Positions 48,454-61,105 are shown, counted from the stretch's first letter. The stretch: DNA of 64,000 nucleotides from Rutidosis leptorrhynchoides (GCF_046630445.1 NC_092334.1:102495501-102559500); one strand, 5' to 3'. The notes: generated from the letters alone by a model not told the origin. Numbers and translations are program-made.

Positions 48454-50335
48454 TATACATAAAATACTATGACGAGGTTCTGCTCGCAGGTTTTCAAAAC
48501 GGGTTTTGCTAGCGGGATAGAGCTAAGGAAATTATGGGTTATAGCTATGGAGGTTATGGGTATAGTTCGGGGGTATAGCTCGTGAGTCAAACCTAGTGTT
48601 TATCATCTCCATAGCGTCTACGTACTTTCCTGCAATATTGAATCACAATATTGATACGTGAGCATTCATATCTTATCTTTTATATATTAATAGTGTATTC
48701 ATGTCTAGTGCTCAAGTATATATGTTTATGCATGTTTGTATGCTTTAATTTTGTCGTTAAATAGTTTTATGATGAATCACGAATTTAATACATGTACTAC
48801 TGATATAAAGTATATGATATGCATGTCGTTGGAAAGCTGGTGAAAAATTAATAACTTTTCATTTAGAAATCGCATGATTTCGATGAACGGATTAAAAGAT
48901 ATGGTCAACTGAATTATGTTTGACGTTAATTGAAATTGTGTTTGAAATTGAAAATTAATATTTAAACAACTTGTCTATGAGATTGATATATTGGATTTTT
49001 AGATATTACTAATCGAGTAAATGAATTTCTATATAAGGCACGTCTCGTTTTGTTGAACAATTGTCAAAGTTGATTGTCTTATCACATTTTAAAGCTTTAT
49101 AAACACTATAATCTGATTTTGCAAGTATTGGAAAACTATGTGAAATAATAAAATATTTTCGATTGCCATGATAATTCCATTATAATATAGCTCCTGAAAT
49201 AAATAATATTTTGAGTTTGATAAACTATAAATTCGTTCAATTATCAAGACTTATATTATGTTTATAAACATATATAGATTTAAAGATCATATTGGGTTAG
49301 GTTGACTTCTGAGATGACTTTTGTTAACTTTTGCATGTCAGTCTCGAGCATTAGGATGGTGATACACTATGACCAGACCTAGCTTGTTAGACATGTATTG
49401 ACCAACATATGTTCTCTAGGTTAAGATCTACGGCTATTTTGCATTCCGAGTTTCGATCACATTTCGGTGAATGACCTTATGTGCTGCTAAGGTGAGTTTC
49501 ATTTGCTCCCTTTTTAATTGCTTTTGCAATCTATATTTTTGGGCTGAGAATACATGCACTTTATTTTAAACGCAATGGACACAAGTACATACTTAATTCT
49601 ACACTGAGTTTGAACCGAAAATCCCTTAGCTTTGGTAACTAGTAACTGCCGGTTATAAGAACTGGTGGGTGCGAGTAGTTATATATGGATCCATAGGGCT
49701 TGACATCACCGTCTGTTCCAGGTATAGAAACCCTAGCCTGAACTATAAAACAGACGTATGCTATTTGAGTTTAGTACACGTTGGTTTGCGTGTATTGTAC
49801 ATGTTGGTTGCATGTATGTTAAAACAGGGGTACTTATTATATATACGTTAAAGTTTAGTTACCAGGGTGCTCAATCTTGTAGAATATTTTGATAAACGTT
49901 TCTGGATGAAACAATTGAAATCCTGTGATCCACCTTTATATACAGATTATGCGCAACATTAAAACTATGAACTCACCAACCTTTGTGTTGACACTTTTTA
50001 GCATGTTTATTCTCAGGTTCCTAGAAGTCTTCCGCTGTTTGCTTATACGTTATACAAGCTATGTGCATGAAGTCATACATACTTTAATTCGAGGAAATTT
50101 TGCATTCACAAAATCATCACCATGTATCTTATTTTGACTGCATTGTCAACGGATGTAGTATTGTAAACTATTATTTACGATGATTGTCTATATGTAGAAA
50201 TCATCAGACGTCAAAAACCTTGGAATTTGATATTCATTTATGGTGTGCCTTTTGTATCATGTAGAAGTTAGTACCTCACTGTGAAATCGACGAATGATGT
50301 ATTCGTCCAAATGGATTTGGACGAGTCATCACAGT

Positions 50336-50347
50336 TGGCATCAGAGC
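50336..50347 (+). promoter_or_regulatory. E5 primer-binding site
   Basis: TGGCATCAGAGC two bases after the LTR end. It differs by one base from TGGTATCAGAGC and pairs with initiator tRNA-Met. Confidence 0.85.
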
Positions 50348-50397
50348 TTGAGGTCATAGGGAACCAGAATTTGCATTAGTGTGTTTAACTGGTAATT

Positions 50398-50425
50398 GTT
50401 AGGATGCATTAGTGAGTCTGGACTA
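50398..50425 (+). promoter_or_regulatory. Conserved leader motif of E5
   Basis: Contains GCATTAGTGAGTCTGGACTA, as in E1 (minus strand, 9340-9369). It lies about 50 bp past the PBS. Confidence 0.5.
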
Positions 50426-50719
50426 TGATCGTATTTGTTTTTACCAATTTTTGCTTATCATTTCTTGTTGGAAATTACCTGTTTATCATCTTAAGTCTAA
50501 ACGCGTCTTACTGCATTTATTGCATAGATAGTATATAGACAAATTTCATATCTTAAGCATATCTATTACAGTAAACTCTGTCTTACACTTTCCGAAAATT
50601 CCTCCGTAACTTATGGGATTTTGGTATTATATATACATCTGTAAATTATATATCGAAAAATACCAAACTAAATCCTATAATCTATTACATATCAAAATTC
50701 ATTTCCCTGATCGTACGAG

Positions 50720-51277
50720 ATGGATCCCTCGACTAGTTCAAGTTCATCGGATTCCGACAGCTATTCCGATATGGATATCCACCTGAGCTCCGAAAGCAGT
50801 GTAACCAGAATGGATCAACCCATTAGCCATCATCTATTCTGGATGGATTGGGGATGGGTTCATAGCTGACTCAGTCAATGGAGACAAAAAGAAGGCGATC
50901 CTTTCCACCCACCAAATTGCCCTATTGGCGAAGAACCTGAAGCACTTACCGGCGGACCAGTCCGAAACACCATTTTCTCTCTCATTTCCAGAGTATCTCG
51001 CCACGATTATATATTATCTAAACTTCTAGATCTTATTCATCCGATCGTTCCAACCGTCAATCATCTCAGTGTAATAGAAGAAGTCAACGAGCTTCGCGCT
51101 CGAGTATTGGCTTTGGAGAATATGATGCAGAACTTACAAGCATCACAAGCCCCACAACCACCAACTGCACCACCAGCATCAACACCAACAGTACCATTAC
51201 CACCACCAACAACATCCGCACCGCAAGCCTCAACATCACAATTTGTCCCACGAGCATCAACGTCATACACCCTGTAG
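50720..51277 (+). pseudogene. E5 extra ORF before gag: Ser/acidic N-terminus, Pro/Thr-rich C-terminus
   Basis: A 186-codon frame from ATG 50720 to TAG 51277 with one in-frame TGA after WGWVHS. It begins MDPSTSSSSSDSDSYSD, has a middle RNTIFSLISRVSRHDYILSKLL and a heptad-like ELRARVLALENMMQNLQ (likely coiled coil), and ends with Pro/Ala/Thr-rich repeats. No zinc knuckle and no known domain. It sits where E1 has its acidic ORF, so it may be an ORF0 of this lineage or a divergent gag N-terminus. Function unknown. Confidence 0.5.
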
Positions 51278-53060
51278 ATACCAAGGAATACCAACAACAA
51301 CAAACGATGAAGTATTGATTCATAACTTCATCGGAGAAATATTCTACGGTGATTATGTAATCTCTAAAGTTTTAGAGATTATTTATTCTAATCATAACCG
51401 TAAATCAAGATAAGCGGATGGATAGAGATAATAGAAGGGAGAACAGGAACTCTGACAAGAATGGTGCGTACGTTACAAAATAGACTTGTTATACAAGTAG
51501 CACCAGCACCAGCACCAGCAATACCGACAACATCACCAGCACCAGCAGCATCTACAATATCACAAGTTCAGCCAGTTCCATAATCACCAGCATCATCACA
51601 AATCAACAACGCGTATATTGTATCAACGAGTTATGAAGTATTAACTCATTTCCCTAAAGAAATTATATGAATATTTTATATAAATATGAATTTTGAAATC
51701 AAAATAAATCTTTTCGTACTAAGCTATTACGTGTGAATCTTAACTACTCGGTTAGTTCATGTTACTGATATGCTATGATGTACATCCTTTGTTAACCACA
51801 ATCTCCGTTTCAACTCAATGAATTCCATTTCATAATAAACTAAGTATATTATTAAATTATATGTTTGATTTTATACTTTCATCTTCGATGTATTCGAAAA
51901 TTTCTAGAAAACATCATTCATACATTGCGAAGTTAGCAAGAGTTCCATGAGTATCAACATGATTCACTGAGGAAATATCAATAAAACTGAATATCGAAGT
52001 ATTGATTACATTAGTGAAATACTCCGCGAAGATTATTAAATCTTTAATGTTTTAGAGATTATTCATTTCTAATCCAGCCAAAAATTAAATGAGCTTAATA
52101 TGATATTAACTCATTAAATCTGTATTACATCTGAAGAAAATATACATACATATATTTTCATAAAGACTGTAATAAAATTTTCTTGTATAAAATATTATTT
52201 GTGAAACTTTTAATGGGTAGGTAATACCCGAGAGATATATAAATTCACAATTAATATGTTACATTCTTCGATTCTGATATACTCACTATTTTCACAACAA
52301 TATACATTCTTTCATAGAAATCAAAACAACCATACTCATTCAAATCCAATTGCATATTCTGATTTTAACATATCAGAATTCAAGTCGAGATATATATCAT
52401 CACTCTTAGATTCCTACAATTTTCAAAGCCATACTTTGAATTCAAAACTGTGATAGCACATCACTTCTATTCATAAACCCAGAAAAATATTCGTATCATT
52501 CAAAATTCTAGAACATCACATGTATATTGACGATTACAATCTGCGTTTAAACCCTTCATGAGTCTTGAAAGCACCTCAATTAAGGAACAACCGAGAAGAT
52601 GATCCAACCACATGTTATTTATGAAAAGAAGAACTTATGCATACAGTCATGCACCTGGAAAACTCCCGGAACCCAAGTAGAAGTTTAACACGTATCCGTG
52701 TCAGATCCTTTGGCATTTATTACCAAAAATAACTTTTCAATCCCTTTTCAAAATAGACAGTTTTGTCACAGCTCCAGCAAATCAACTTCATTTTTTCATT
52801 CGAATAAGCCTTATTATAACGATTACCCCTTCATCATTGTTACCGGAGAACCTTTTATATCTCGCCACGTTAGCAGTAAACTTACCAACAAATTCATTGA
52901 TCTTTGACCTTCCGAAAAATCATTATACTCATTGAAACTCTATCATGTACTCATCCACATCTTGTAACAATAATTGCCATACCAACTACAGGGAATTAGC
53001 AATCAGTATTTCGAATTTCGCAGCAATTCTATGCCAACAGTTATATATATATACATATAA
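51278..53060. other. E5 interior without recognised gene
   Basis: Contains two diverged copies of a GAAGTATTGATT...TTTTAGAGATTATT segment (51310-51400 and 51990-52080) and a conserved hairpin motif at 52215-52231. Short frames here look spurious. No gag, RT or integrase is seen. Confidence 0.5.
52215..52231 (+). promoter_or_regulatory. Internal PPT-like hairpin motif of E5
   Basis: GGGTAGGTAATACCCGA matches the internal motif of E1 (GGGTAGGTACTACCCGA in sense) at all but one position. In both elements it lies downstream of the extra ORF(s). Confidence 0.45.
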
Positions 53061-53082
53061 CGTCTCTCTCCTAGACTTACAT

Positions 53083-53400
53083 ACTTCGAATGTGAAGTTT
53101 CTGAAAAACACCCTAAACTGCGAACTAGTTCTTCGAATTTTGGAAAAATACTGATGAAGCAGCAAAAATTGTAAACGACTTTAATAGTCAAAAGTTTGAT
53201 GATAAAGAGTAGTCTGTTGAGAAAGTTCAGAAAATGAGAAAAATTTGGTGCTGAAAAACGGTTGAGCAAACCATGAAGGAGGCTGTGGACAAATCACAAA
53301 GACTAAACCTACCTTCAAAGAATCCAAATGATTCAGTGTCTGCTGAAATCATTAGCAAACACCTTACTCCTTATTCTAAACCTTCGCAGACAAATTTCCC
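53083..53400 (+). pseudogene. Poly(A)-binding-protein-like fragment in E5
   Basis: The frame EAAKIVNDFNSQKFDDKE (from about 53153) followed by VEKVQK and, after stops, VEQTMKEAVDKSQRLNLPSKN resembles the RRM3-linker-RRM4 segment of plant PABP (EAA...LNG..FDDKEWYVG.AQKK, then EQ.LKEAADK...NLYVKN). Upstream TSNVKFLKN may be the start of RRM3 with the middle deleted. Two stops lie inside. I read it as a captured, dead gene fragment. The resemblance is from memory and the region is short. Confidence 0.5.
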
Positions 53401-53821
53401 GCATCATCATTTGATTTCAGATATTTTAAAATTCTAAAACATCATCGAATCTTTCAGTATAAATATCCTCGATATTTCAGAAGATACCATCATAACTATT
53501 ATTGTCCGAGATTATTTATCTCTTTGCGTTATCTGTATTACATCATAAAGGAAACTGTTTAGTTTCTATATTCTGTAAACCTTCGAGTTTAAATTATAGA
53601 TGTTTTTGAAGTAGTGTTGGGAACTGAAGCATGAGTTAGTATAATATAATGACACTTGATCAACGTGATTATATTACAGTAAGTCATGCTGAGTTTCTAA
53701 TGGAACGTGATAAAGGTTCACAGATCATACCCTCATCATGAACCATGTTACATAACTCTTTCATTCTATTTAACCTCTAAACTATCAAGAAAATATTTTT
53801 CTTGATGATTCGGTCTTTTCC

Positions 53822-56182
53822 TGTAGCGACCCGACAAAATCGTCATTGACGGCGCCGTCTACTTAGGTCCCGTTACGTGGTCATAAGTCTTTAAAATGAC
53901 GTTTGACCAATATATGTCACATTCATTTCAAATGTAAAGATGTTTCAAGTTTACAAAAATAGTTCAACAACTAGTGACGTTACAACGTTTAAGTACAAAT
54001 GAAACCGATGCGACACAGTTAAAAGTAAAGTCAAAAGATGCTCCATGTATGCATGTATACTCGACATCCAAGCAAGTATCAAAATGGTGAGCGGAAGCAT
54101 GTAACACATATCGTTCAAGGACCTGAGAAAAACATAGAAAATCTGTCAACGAAAAACGTTGGTGAAATCATAGGTGTATTAGTAAACGTATGTATTTGAA
54201 CTACAAGATTTAGTATAAGTTGATTATCCAAATCGTTTGCATTCTAAAGATGTTGTTTGTATCACGAGCACCCAATTATCAAGGCTTAACTGAATGTTAC
54301 CTCTGAATCCATAGTGTTAGAACATACAGTATACCGATAAAATTATATTTCATTAGCTAACGGTAGCGAACCGTCCGAATGAGGGTTCGTCAAACCCGTA
54401 TGGCCACACAACATAATTACTCGCTTACACCCTACAAGTGTAACTAATGATAATTGAATTGAGGATTTCTGTTCTAACTCGTACGTGGAATGCTTGTTTT
54501 CGTACTTGTGTTCAATGTATAAGAGTATAAATCGTTTATGTTTTCTCATCCCAAATAGAAGTATAAAATAGTAAAAGTGGGACTATGATCTCACCTTGAG
54601 TGCACGAATATAAATGTACTTCACAAGTAAACGTGTGCAAGAAACGAATGCTAGTCTTGACCTAAACAAATAGGTTGTATCAATATCGGTAAACACGGTC
54701 GGTCAAAGTGTTCAATTAGTCCTATGGCTCGTTACGACTCAATTTCGTAGCATGTGAATCACATTGTCAAGTTTCATGTAAGATACAAGTATAAAAGCAC
54801 GTTAGAACGATCGCATAAGTATTTGGTTAAGTTTGAATGAAAGTCAACTTTGGTCAAGTCAAAGTCAATGAAAAAGTCAATACGTTCGGGTCGGGTCTCG
54901 GACAATTTTTCTCAGTTTTATAATCATATATGAGCATGTTAGAACAAATTACATGTTAATCGGAGGTGCATAGCATAGTTAGAATTAAACGGTAATTGAC
55001 CAAGTAAAGCGGAATCTGATAGTTCATTTGGACGGTGTCCAGATTGGCTGGACGGCGTCCAGATTGGCTGGACGGCGTCCAGATGTGAAGGGCTGGACGG
55101 CGTCCCAAATGTTTGGATGGTGTCCCAAATGTTTGGACGGCGTCCCAAATATCATACAGACCTGCTTGCTGAAATCACTCAAGTGCACGAACCAAACTTC
55201 AAACAATCACAATTTATGATCCGCAAACAATCAAAACATGTATCTTATACCATCGGAAAGGTATTTTGACGAGGAAAGCAACTAAACATATTTCATCAAT
55301 CAATTCAACATTTATAACAACCAAATCCGCATTAAATATTCATCATTAATTACATTCAAGTTCATAAATGCACATTGATGATTCGAGAATTGAATGCACA
55401 CATATAATATGCTGTTTCGTAGGTAATCACGCATATAATTCAACTAAACACTTACCAACAACATTTCATAGCATTCAATGCATCAAAAGTTCATAAATAA
55501 GCTTATCAAACCCTAACCAAAATTACAAAATCATTAATCATGTTAGTGAAGTTTTCTTAATCAACCTACACATCAAAATGAAGCTAGTGATGTTAGTAAC
55601 ACATTTAATACTTGAACTTTAATATAACAACAACATTTAATCATCCAAAACTTAAGATTAAACACACACTTTTCAAGTCCATGTTAGTTACACTAAAACA
55701 ACAAGATCGAGCATACAAATCATATATTCATGTTAGACTCGAGCCATAGACACTAACTAACACTTTTATAAGTCAAAAACATCTAGAACATAAAATCTAG
55801 TTTTTTTATAAAGTTACCAAAATGATATGAAGTTGGTATGGATTCGAAGAGGAAGATGCAAGGATTCCGAATATGTAATTTATTTGAGTTGATGCTTGCT
55901 AGATCAAAAATGGTTGATGATTCTTTGAATTGGTGTTTGAGAGAATAAAGTGGAAGTAGTGGAAAAGTGAAGGATGAAATGAATGGAGAAGATGGTGTTG
56001 ACCCTTTGACCTAGTCACCTTTTTGCCCAAATGACAACATTAGTCCCTCGACTTTGAAAACGGTTGCGTGAATTACCTAAACGAAATATTTTAAAACGCG
56101 TATTAACGGAAGATGTTATAATTATATAACGGATTTTAAAATAGATAGACGGAAAGTAAACGAAAAAAGACGGGATGTTACA
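53822..56182 (-). repeat. E3 3' LTR (2361 bp)
   Basis: Starts TGTAGCGACCC and ends GGGATGTTACA. It contains a tandem of GC palindromes (55030-55152) and the shared LTR module (about 54360-54600). No gene. Confidence 0.92.
55030..55152 (+). repeat. Tandem GGACGGCGTCC palindromes in E3 LTR
   Basis: Six copies of GGACGGCGTCC or variants (GGACGGTGTCC, GGATGGTGTCC), spaced about 17-24 bp, with linkers AGATTGGCT or CAAATGTTT. Each copy can form a short hairpin with a 5-bp arm. Confidence 0.9.
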
Positions 56183-56219
56183 TTACCTACTCCTTAAAAG
56201 AAATTTCGTCCCGAAATTT
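56183..56219 (-). promoter_or_regulatory. E3 polypurine tract and hairpin
   Basis: In sense AAGGAGTAGGTAA abuts the LTR. Just upstream is the perfect hairpin AAATTTCGTCCCGAAATTT (56201-56219), identical to that of E1. The pol stop codon (TAA, 56218-56220) overlaps its edge, as in E1. Confidence 0.7.
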
Positions 56220-59200
56220 AAGTAGGCGTAGTAGTCGTTGTTTCTTCCTTGAGATCTTGCGTTTCCAAGTCCCCGAATATATGAGGGTACTTCTTTTTCA
56301 TTTAATCTTGTCTTTCCCAAGTAAACTCGGGTCCTCTTTTGGCGTTCCAACGGACTTTAACAATCGGAATTCGGCTTTGTTTTAGCGTTTTGACGGAGTG
56401 GTCCACAATTTCAACCGGCTCTTCCATAAAATGAAGTTTGTCATCAATAGTAAGCTCCTCGAGAGGGATGACGAGTTCGGGTTCGGCGAGACACTTCTTC
56501 AAATTTGATACATGGAAAGTAGGATGAACGGAGCTCAGTTGAGGCGGAAGATCTAAACGATAAGCAACGGTTCCAACACGCTCCAAGATTTCGAAAGGAC
56601 CAATATACTGCGTGTTTAACTTTCCGCGTTTCTTGAAACGGATTACACCTTTCCAATGTGCGACTTTTAACATTACGCGGTCACCGACTTGGAATTCGAG
56701 GGCGTTGCGTCTAATGTCGGTATAGCTCTTTTGATGACTACAGGCCGTCCTAAGCCTATCTCGGATTTGGACGATCTTTTCAGTTGTTTCATGAATGAGT
56801 TCGGTCCGGTGATTTGTGTGTCGCCTACTTCGGCCCAACAAAGAGGTGAACGACACTTGCGACCATATAAGGCTTCGAAAGGTGCGGTGTTGATACTCGT
56901 GTGATAACTATTGTTGTAGGAGAATTCGGCGAGAGGCAAGTGCTTGTCCCAAGCTTTTCCGAAAACGATAACGCAAGCTCGTAGCATGTCTTCCAAGGTT
57001 TGAATTGTGCGTTCACTTTGTCCGTCAATTTGCGGATGGTATGCGGTGCTCATGTCTAATCGTGTTCCCAACGCTTCTTGTAAAGTACGCCAAAATCTAG
57101 AAACAAAACGGCCATCTCGGTCGGAAATGATCGATAATGGTACACCGTGACATGCTACGATCTCTTTAATGTAAAGTTGTGCAATTTTCTCCATTTTGTC
57201 GGTTTCCTTCATGGCAAGGAAGTGGGCGAATTTGGTGAGTCGGTCTACAATAACCCAAATAGTATCATAACCGCTCGTCGTTCTTGGTAGTTTTGTGATA
57301 AAATCCATCGTTATTCTTTCCCACTTCCATTGTGAGATTTCGGGTTGTTGAAGTAGCCCAGACAGTCTTTGATGTTCGGCTTTGACTTTGGAGCAAGTTA
57401 GGCACTTTCCAACATAAGTAGCAACGTCCCTTTTAATGTTCGGTCACCAATATTGTTCCTTGAGGTCGTGGTACATCTTATTGGCACCGGGGTGAATCGA
57501 ATACCTTAACTTATGGGCTTCGTCTAGAATAAGGCTTCGCAAGTCCCCATAACTAGGCACCCAAATTCTTCCGACGAAATATCAGAGTTCGGTCTCCTTA
57601 ACTTCGAATCGAGAGGCGAGAACGTTCAAGCGTTCGAGAGAGATGTTTTCATCCTTGAGAGCTTCATCTTGGGCTACACGAATTTGGTTATTTAGATTAG
57701 TGTGGATGGTGATGTTTAAAGCTCGGACTCTAAGAGGCACCATTCTTTCCTTTCGACTCAAGGCATCGGCTACTACATTTGCCTTTCCGGGGTGGTAACG
57801 AAGCTTACAATCGTAATCATTCAAAGTTTCAATCCACCGTCGTTGTCTCATGTTTAGTTGTTTTTGGTCGAAGATATGTTGGAGGATTTTGTGATCGATG
57901 AAGATGGTACTTTTGGTTCCATAAAGGTAGTGTCTCCACATTTTGAGTGCAAAGACAATGGATCCGAGTTCGAGATCATGTGTCGTGTAGTTTCGTTCGT
58001 GGATTTTCAATTGTCAGGAGGCATAAGCAATAACCTTCTTTCGTTGCATCAATACGCACCCAAATCCATGTTTCGAGGCATCGCAATATACAACAAAATC
58101 ATCATTACCTTCGGGAAGCGACAAGATAGGGGCGGTGGTTAACTTTGTCTTCAATATTTGAAACGCGGATTCTTGTTCAGTTGACCAAATGAATGTCCTT
58201 CCCTTATGAGTTAACGCGGTTAGAGGACGTGCAACCAAAGAGAAATTTTCGATGAACCTACGATAATACCCGGCGAGGCCCAAGAATTGTCGAATGTGAG
58301 TAGGAGTAGTAGGGGTTTCCCATTTGCTAATGGCTTCAATTTTCGCGGGATCGACCTTAATACCTTGGTCGCTTACAACATGACCAAGAAATTGAACTTC
58401 CTTCAACCAAAATTCACACTTGAAGAATTTAGCATAGAGTCGTTCTTGTCTAAGGAGTTCGAGCACGAGTCGGAGGTGTTGTTCGTGTTCTTCTTCGCTT
58501 TTAGAATAGACCAAGATGTCATCGATGAATACAATAACGAATTTGTCGAGATACGGTTTGCACACGCGGTTCATGAGATCCATGAACACCGCCGGTGCAT
58601 TGGTTAATCCGAATGGCATTACAAGAAACTCATAACTACCATAACGAGTCCAAAAAGTAGTTTTGGAGACATCTTCCCTCTTAACCCTTAGTTGATGATA
58701 ACCCGAGTGGAGATCGATTTTTGAATATACACGAGATCCTTGTAGTTGATCAAAGAGGTCGTCGATGCATGGAAGAGGATACCGGTTCTTAACCGTCAAT
58801 TTTTTTAGTTCATGATAATCGATGCACATTCGTAGTGATCCATCTTTCTTTTTAACGAATAAAATCGGAGCGCCCCATGGTGAATGGCTAGGTTGGATAA
58901 AACCACGGTCAAGTAGTTCTTGGATTTGACTTTGTAATTCTTGCATTTCGGATGGAGCAAGTCTATACGGTGCACATGCTACGGGTGTGGCTCCCGGAAT
59001 AAGATCAATTTGGAATTCTACCGGTCGATGAGGTGAAAGACCCGGCAATTCGTCGGGAAATACGTTGGAAAAGTCACTAACAATTGGCACATCATCGATA
59101 TGCTTCTCATCGGTCTCGACTTTTTTAACATGGGCTAGAATCGCGAAACAACCTTTACGAAGGTATTTTTCAACTTTAAGGCACGAGACGAGGTTGAGTC

Positions 59201-59741
59201 CGGTGCAACTCTTATCTCCATAGACAATCAAGGGTTCACCATTCTCGATAGTAATTTGAATTGCTTTGAGATCATAAAGGATGTGAGATTTCATTTTGGC
59301 TAACCAATCCATACCAATGATTACATCGAAGCTCCCTAGTTCTATAGGTATCAAGTCAATTTCAAACTCTTTACCCATTAAGTTTAACGTACACCCCCGA
59401 TAAAATTTGTCGGCACTCAATAGTTTCCCGTTGGCCACTTCAATGGTATAAGTAGTATCTAGTGGTAGTGGTGTAGTGCTAAAAGAATGAGTCAAAGTCT
59501 TGGATACAAAACTCTTATCGACACCCGAATCGAATAAGCAAGAGACATAAGAATTGTTGAGAAGAAACGTACCCGTGACTAGTTCATTGTCATCTCGGGC
59601 ATCCTCGATGTTAATGTTGAAAGCTCGGCTGCGTGCATTGGGGTTAGCTTTCTTCTTTAGGCATGCATTTCTAAAATGACCCGGTTGGCCACATTCGAAA
59701 CAAACACCCGCCTTCGGTGCATTGGGCGACGGGGGCGGCAC
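56218..59741 (-). pseudogene. E3 pol: protease, RT, RNase H, integrase, chromodomain-like tail
   Basis: In sense order: a CCHC knuckle ([14 protein letters not shown]) at the gag/pol join, protease LFDSGVD, RT with FIDDILVYS, RNase H with YCDAS, integrase and the tail IVKVRWNAKRGPEFTWE, ending at TAA 56218. The integrase keeps SDRD, unlike E1. Breaks: TGA at 58014-58016 (after IAYAS), stops near 57580 and 57446, a frameshift after GDTQITGP (about 56800) and a stop before MKKKYPH (about 56300). At least two stops fit C-to-T change of methylated DNA (Arg CGA to TGA, Trp TGG to TGA). Without those breaks it would be a full gypsy pol; as it stands it is inactive. Confidence 0.93.
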
Positions 59742-60699
59742 TTCTACAATCGTTGGTCACATGACCACTTCTTCGACATTTGTGGCAAAATGGCTTTCCA
59801 CATTCACCCAAATGATGTTTGTAGCACTTGTTACAATAAGGTAGATATCCGGCATAACCCTTCTTGTCATCGGAGGTGAAAGACTTTTTGGTGAAGTTGT
59901 TGTTGTTGTTGTAGTTGCTTGATTGAGTGGCTTCCCATTTTCTTTTGTCGCCACCCGATTTATCCTCGGCCTTAGGTGCCGGTACTACGATTTCATCCAC
60001 CGTTTCAATAAATTGGCGGGCCATCTTTAAAGCTTCTTGTAGGTTGACGGGTTTGGATGACATTACCCCTTGTTTGATGCTCTTAGGAAGGCCATCCATG
60101 TAAAGTTCAACTAGTAGAGGCTCGGGATTTACAAGGTTTGGACACATTAGAGCTAGCTCGGCAAACCGTTAATTATAAGCGTTGAGGTCATTTTCGACCG
60201 CTTTCAAACTTCTTAGCTCGCTTTCGAGCCTTCGGGTCTCTTCGCGCAGAAAGTATTCGGTGATCATCTTTTCCTTTAAATCGGACCAAGAGAGAGCGTG
60301 GGCTTCATCAGTACCCACAGATTGTACATATGTATTCCACCATGTGAGAGCGATGCCGACGAAAGTGTGGGTGGAATATTTGACCTTGTCTTGGTCCCGA
60401 CAACAGCTTATGCTAAAAACGGCTTCCGTTTGCTAAAACCATCGAGTGAGAGCAACCGGTCCTCCGGTCCTATCGAAAGTGTGAGGTTTGCACCCTATGA
60501 AAGCTTTGTAGGAGCATCCCTCGTTTGAGTTACCGGCTCCATTGTTATTGTTGTTGTTGTTGTTGTTGTTGTTGTGATTATTGTTATTGTTGTTGTTGTT
60601 GGATGAGTGACCAGCCATGGCCGCATCTACGGCGGTGGCTATAATTCATTGAAGAGCTTGTTCGGGAGTTTTATTGCGTGGGGCTCGGCGAGGAGGCAT
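59671..60699 (-). pseudogene. E3 gag, with three in-frame stops and a frameshift
   Basis: Starts at ATG 60699 (MPPRRAPRNKTPEQ). In-frame stops are at 60646-60648 (TGA), 60433-60435 (TAG) and 60169-60171 (TAA). An Asn-rich tract (GTT repeats, 60541-60600 on the plus strand) lies near the N-terminus. The capsid pattern is clear (LTWWNTYVQ, RRLESELRSLK). A CCHC knuckle [14 protein letters not shown] precedes a frameshift into pol near 59700. Related to E1 gag in layout and sequence. Confidence 0.9.
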
Positions 60700-61034
60700 T
60701 GTTCCTTCAAGACACAAGAATATCGTTGATTAGTATTCTCAATAATACTAATCGTGATATGAAATAAACATAGAAAATTTTCCATGACTCGCCCTAAATT
60801 CTTTATGTTATAATGTCGGAACGTCCATATGAGTCACCGTAATATAATCCCGGAAATTATATTACCCTAATTCATATGTGCATTCGACATTACCTCATAA
60901 AGTTAAGGTGGCATGTCAATCAAATTAAACAATGTGAGATTACGATGGAATAAGAGTTAGATATGAATAGAAGAGTTCGAGTATAAATGCACAAGTAGTC
61001 AAGTAATTCCTACTTCAAGTCTATATGCCGGTTG

Positions 61035-61060
61035 TAGTCTAGACTCACTAATGTACCCTA
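61035..61060 (-). promoter_or_regulatory. Leader motif of E3 (variant)
   Basis: In sense the leader reads ACATTAGTGAGTCTAGACTA, close to the motif in E1 and E5. Confidence 0.45.
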
Positions 61061-61105
61061 TGACTCGGGGTTGACACCAATGAACTCTAAATCCCTACAA
61101 CCAAT

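Larger units (their letters stand above)
47161..50333 (+). repeat. E5 5' LTR
   Basis: Begins TGACGACCCGG and ends GAGTCATCACA. It contains a (TA)n tract (47337-47421), repeated GCTACAGT words (47628-47720), an 18-bp perfect palindrome CCCATGCGATCGCATGGG (48161-48178) with a second, imperfect copy at about 48194-48209, TTA-rich microsatellites (48293-48450), and the shared LTR module (about 49490-49710). No gene. Confidence 0.87.
47161..53821 (+). mobile_element. E5: gypsy-like LTR element, 5' half (interrupted by E3)
   Basis: A 3173-bp LTR (47161-50333) on the plus strand is followed by a tRNA-iMet PBS, the shared leader motif, an extra ORF and a long stretch without gag-pol. At 53822 element E3 begins; the rest of E5 would lie right of E3 and E4, outside the window. 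It may be non-autonomous, or its gag-pol may be beyond the window. Confidence 0.75.

Noticed and set aside
53964..54149. Repeated 61-codon frame (also at 61262-61447)
   Set aside because: It is LTR sequence present in both E3 LTRs; not coding.
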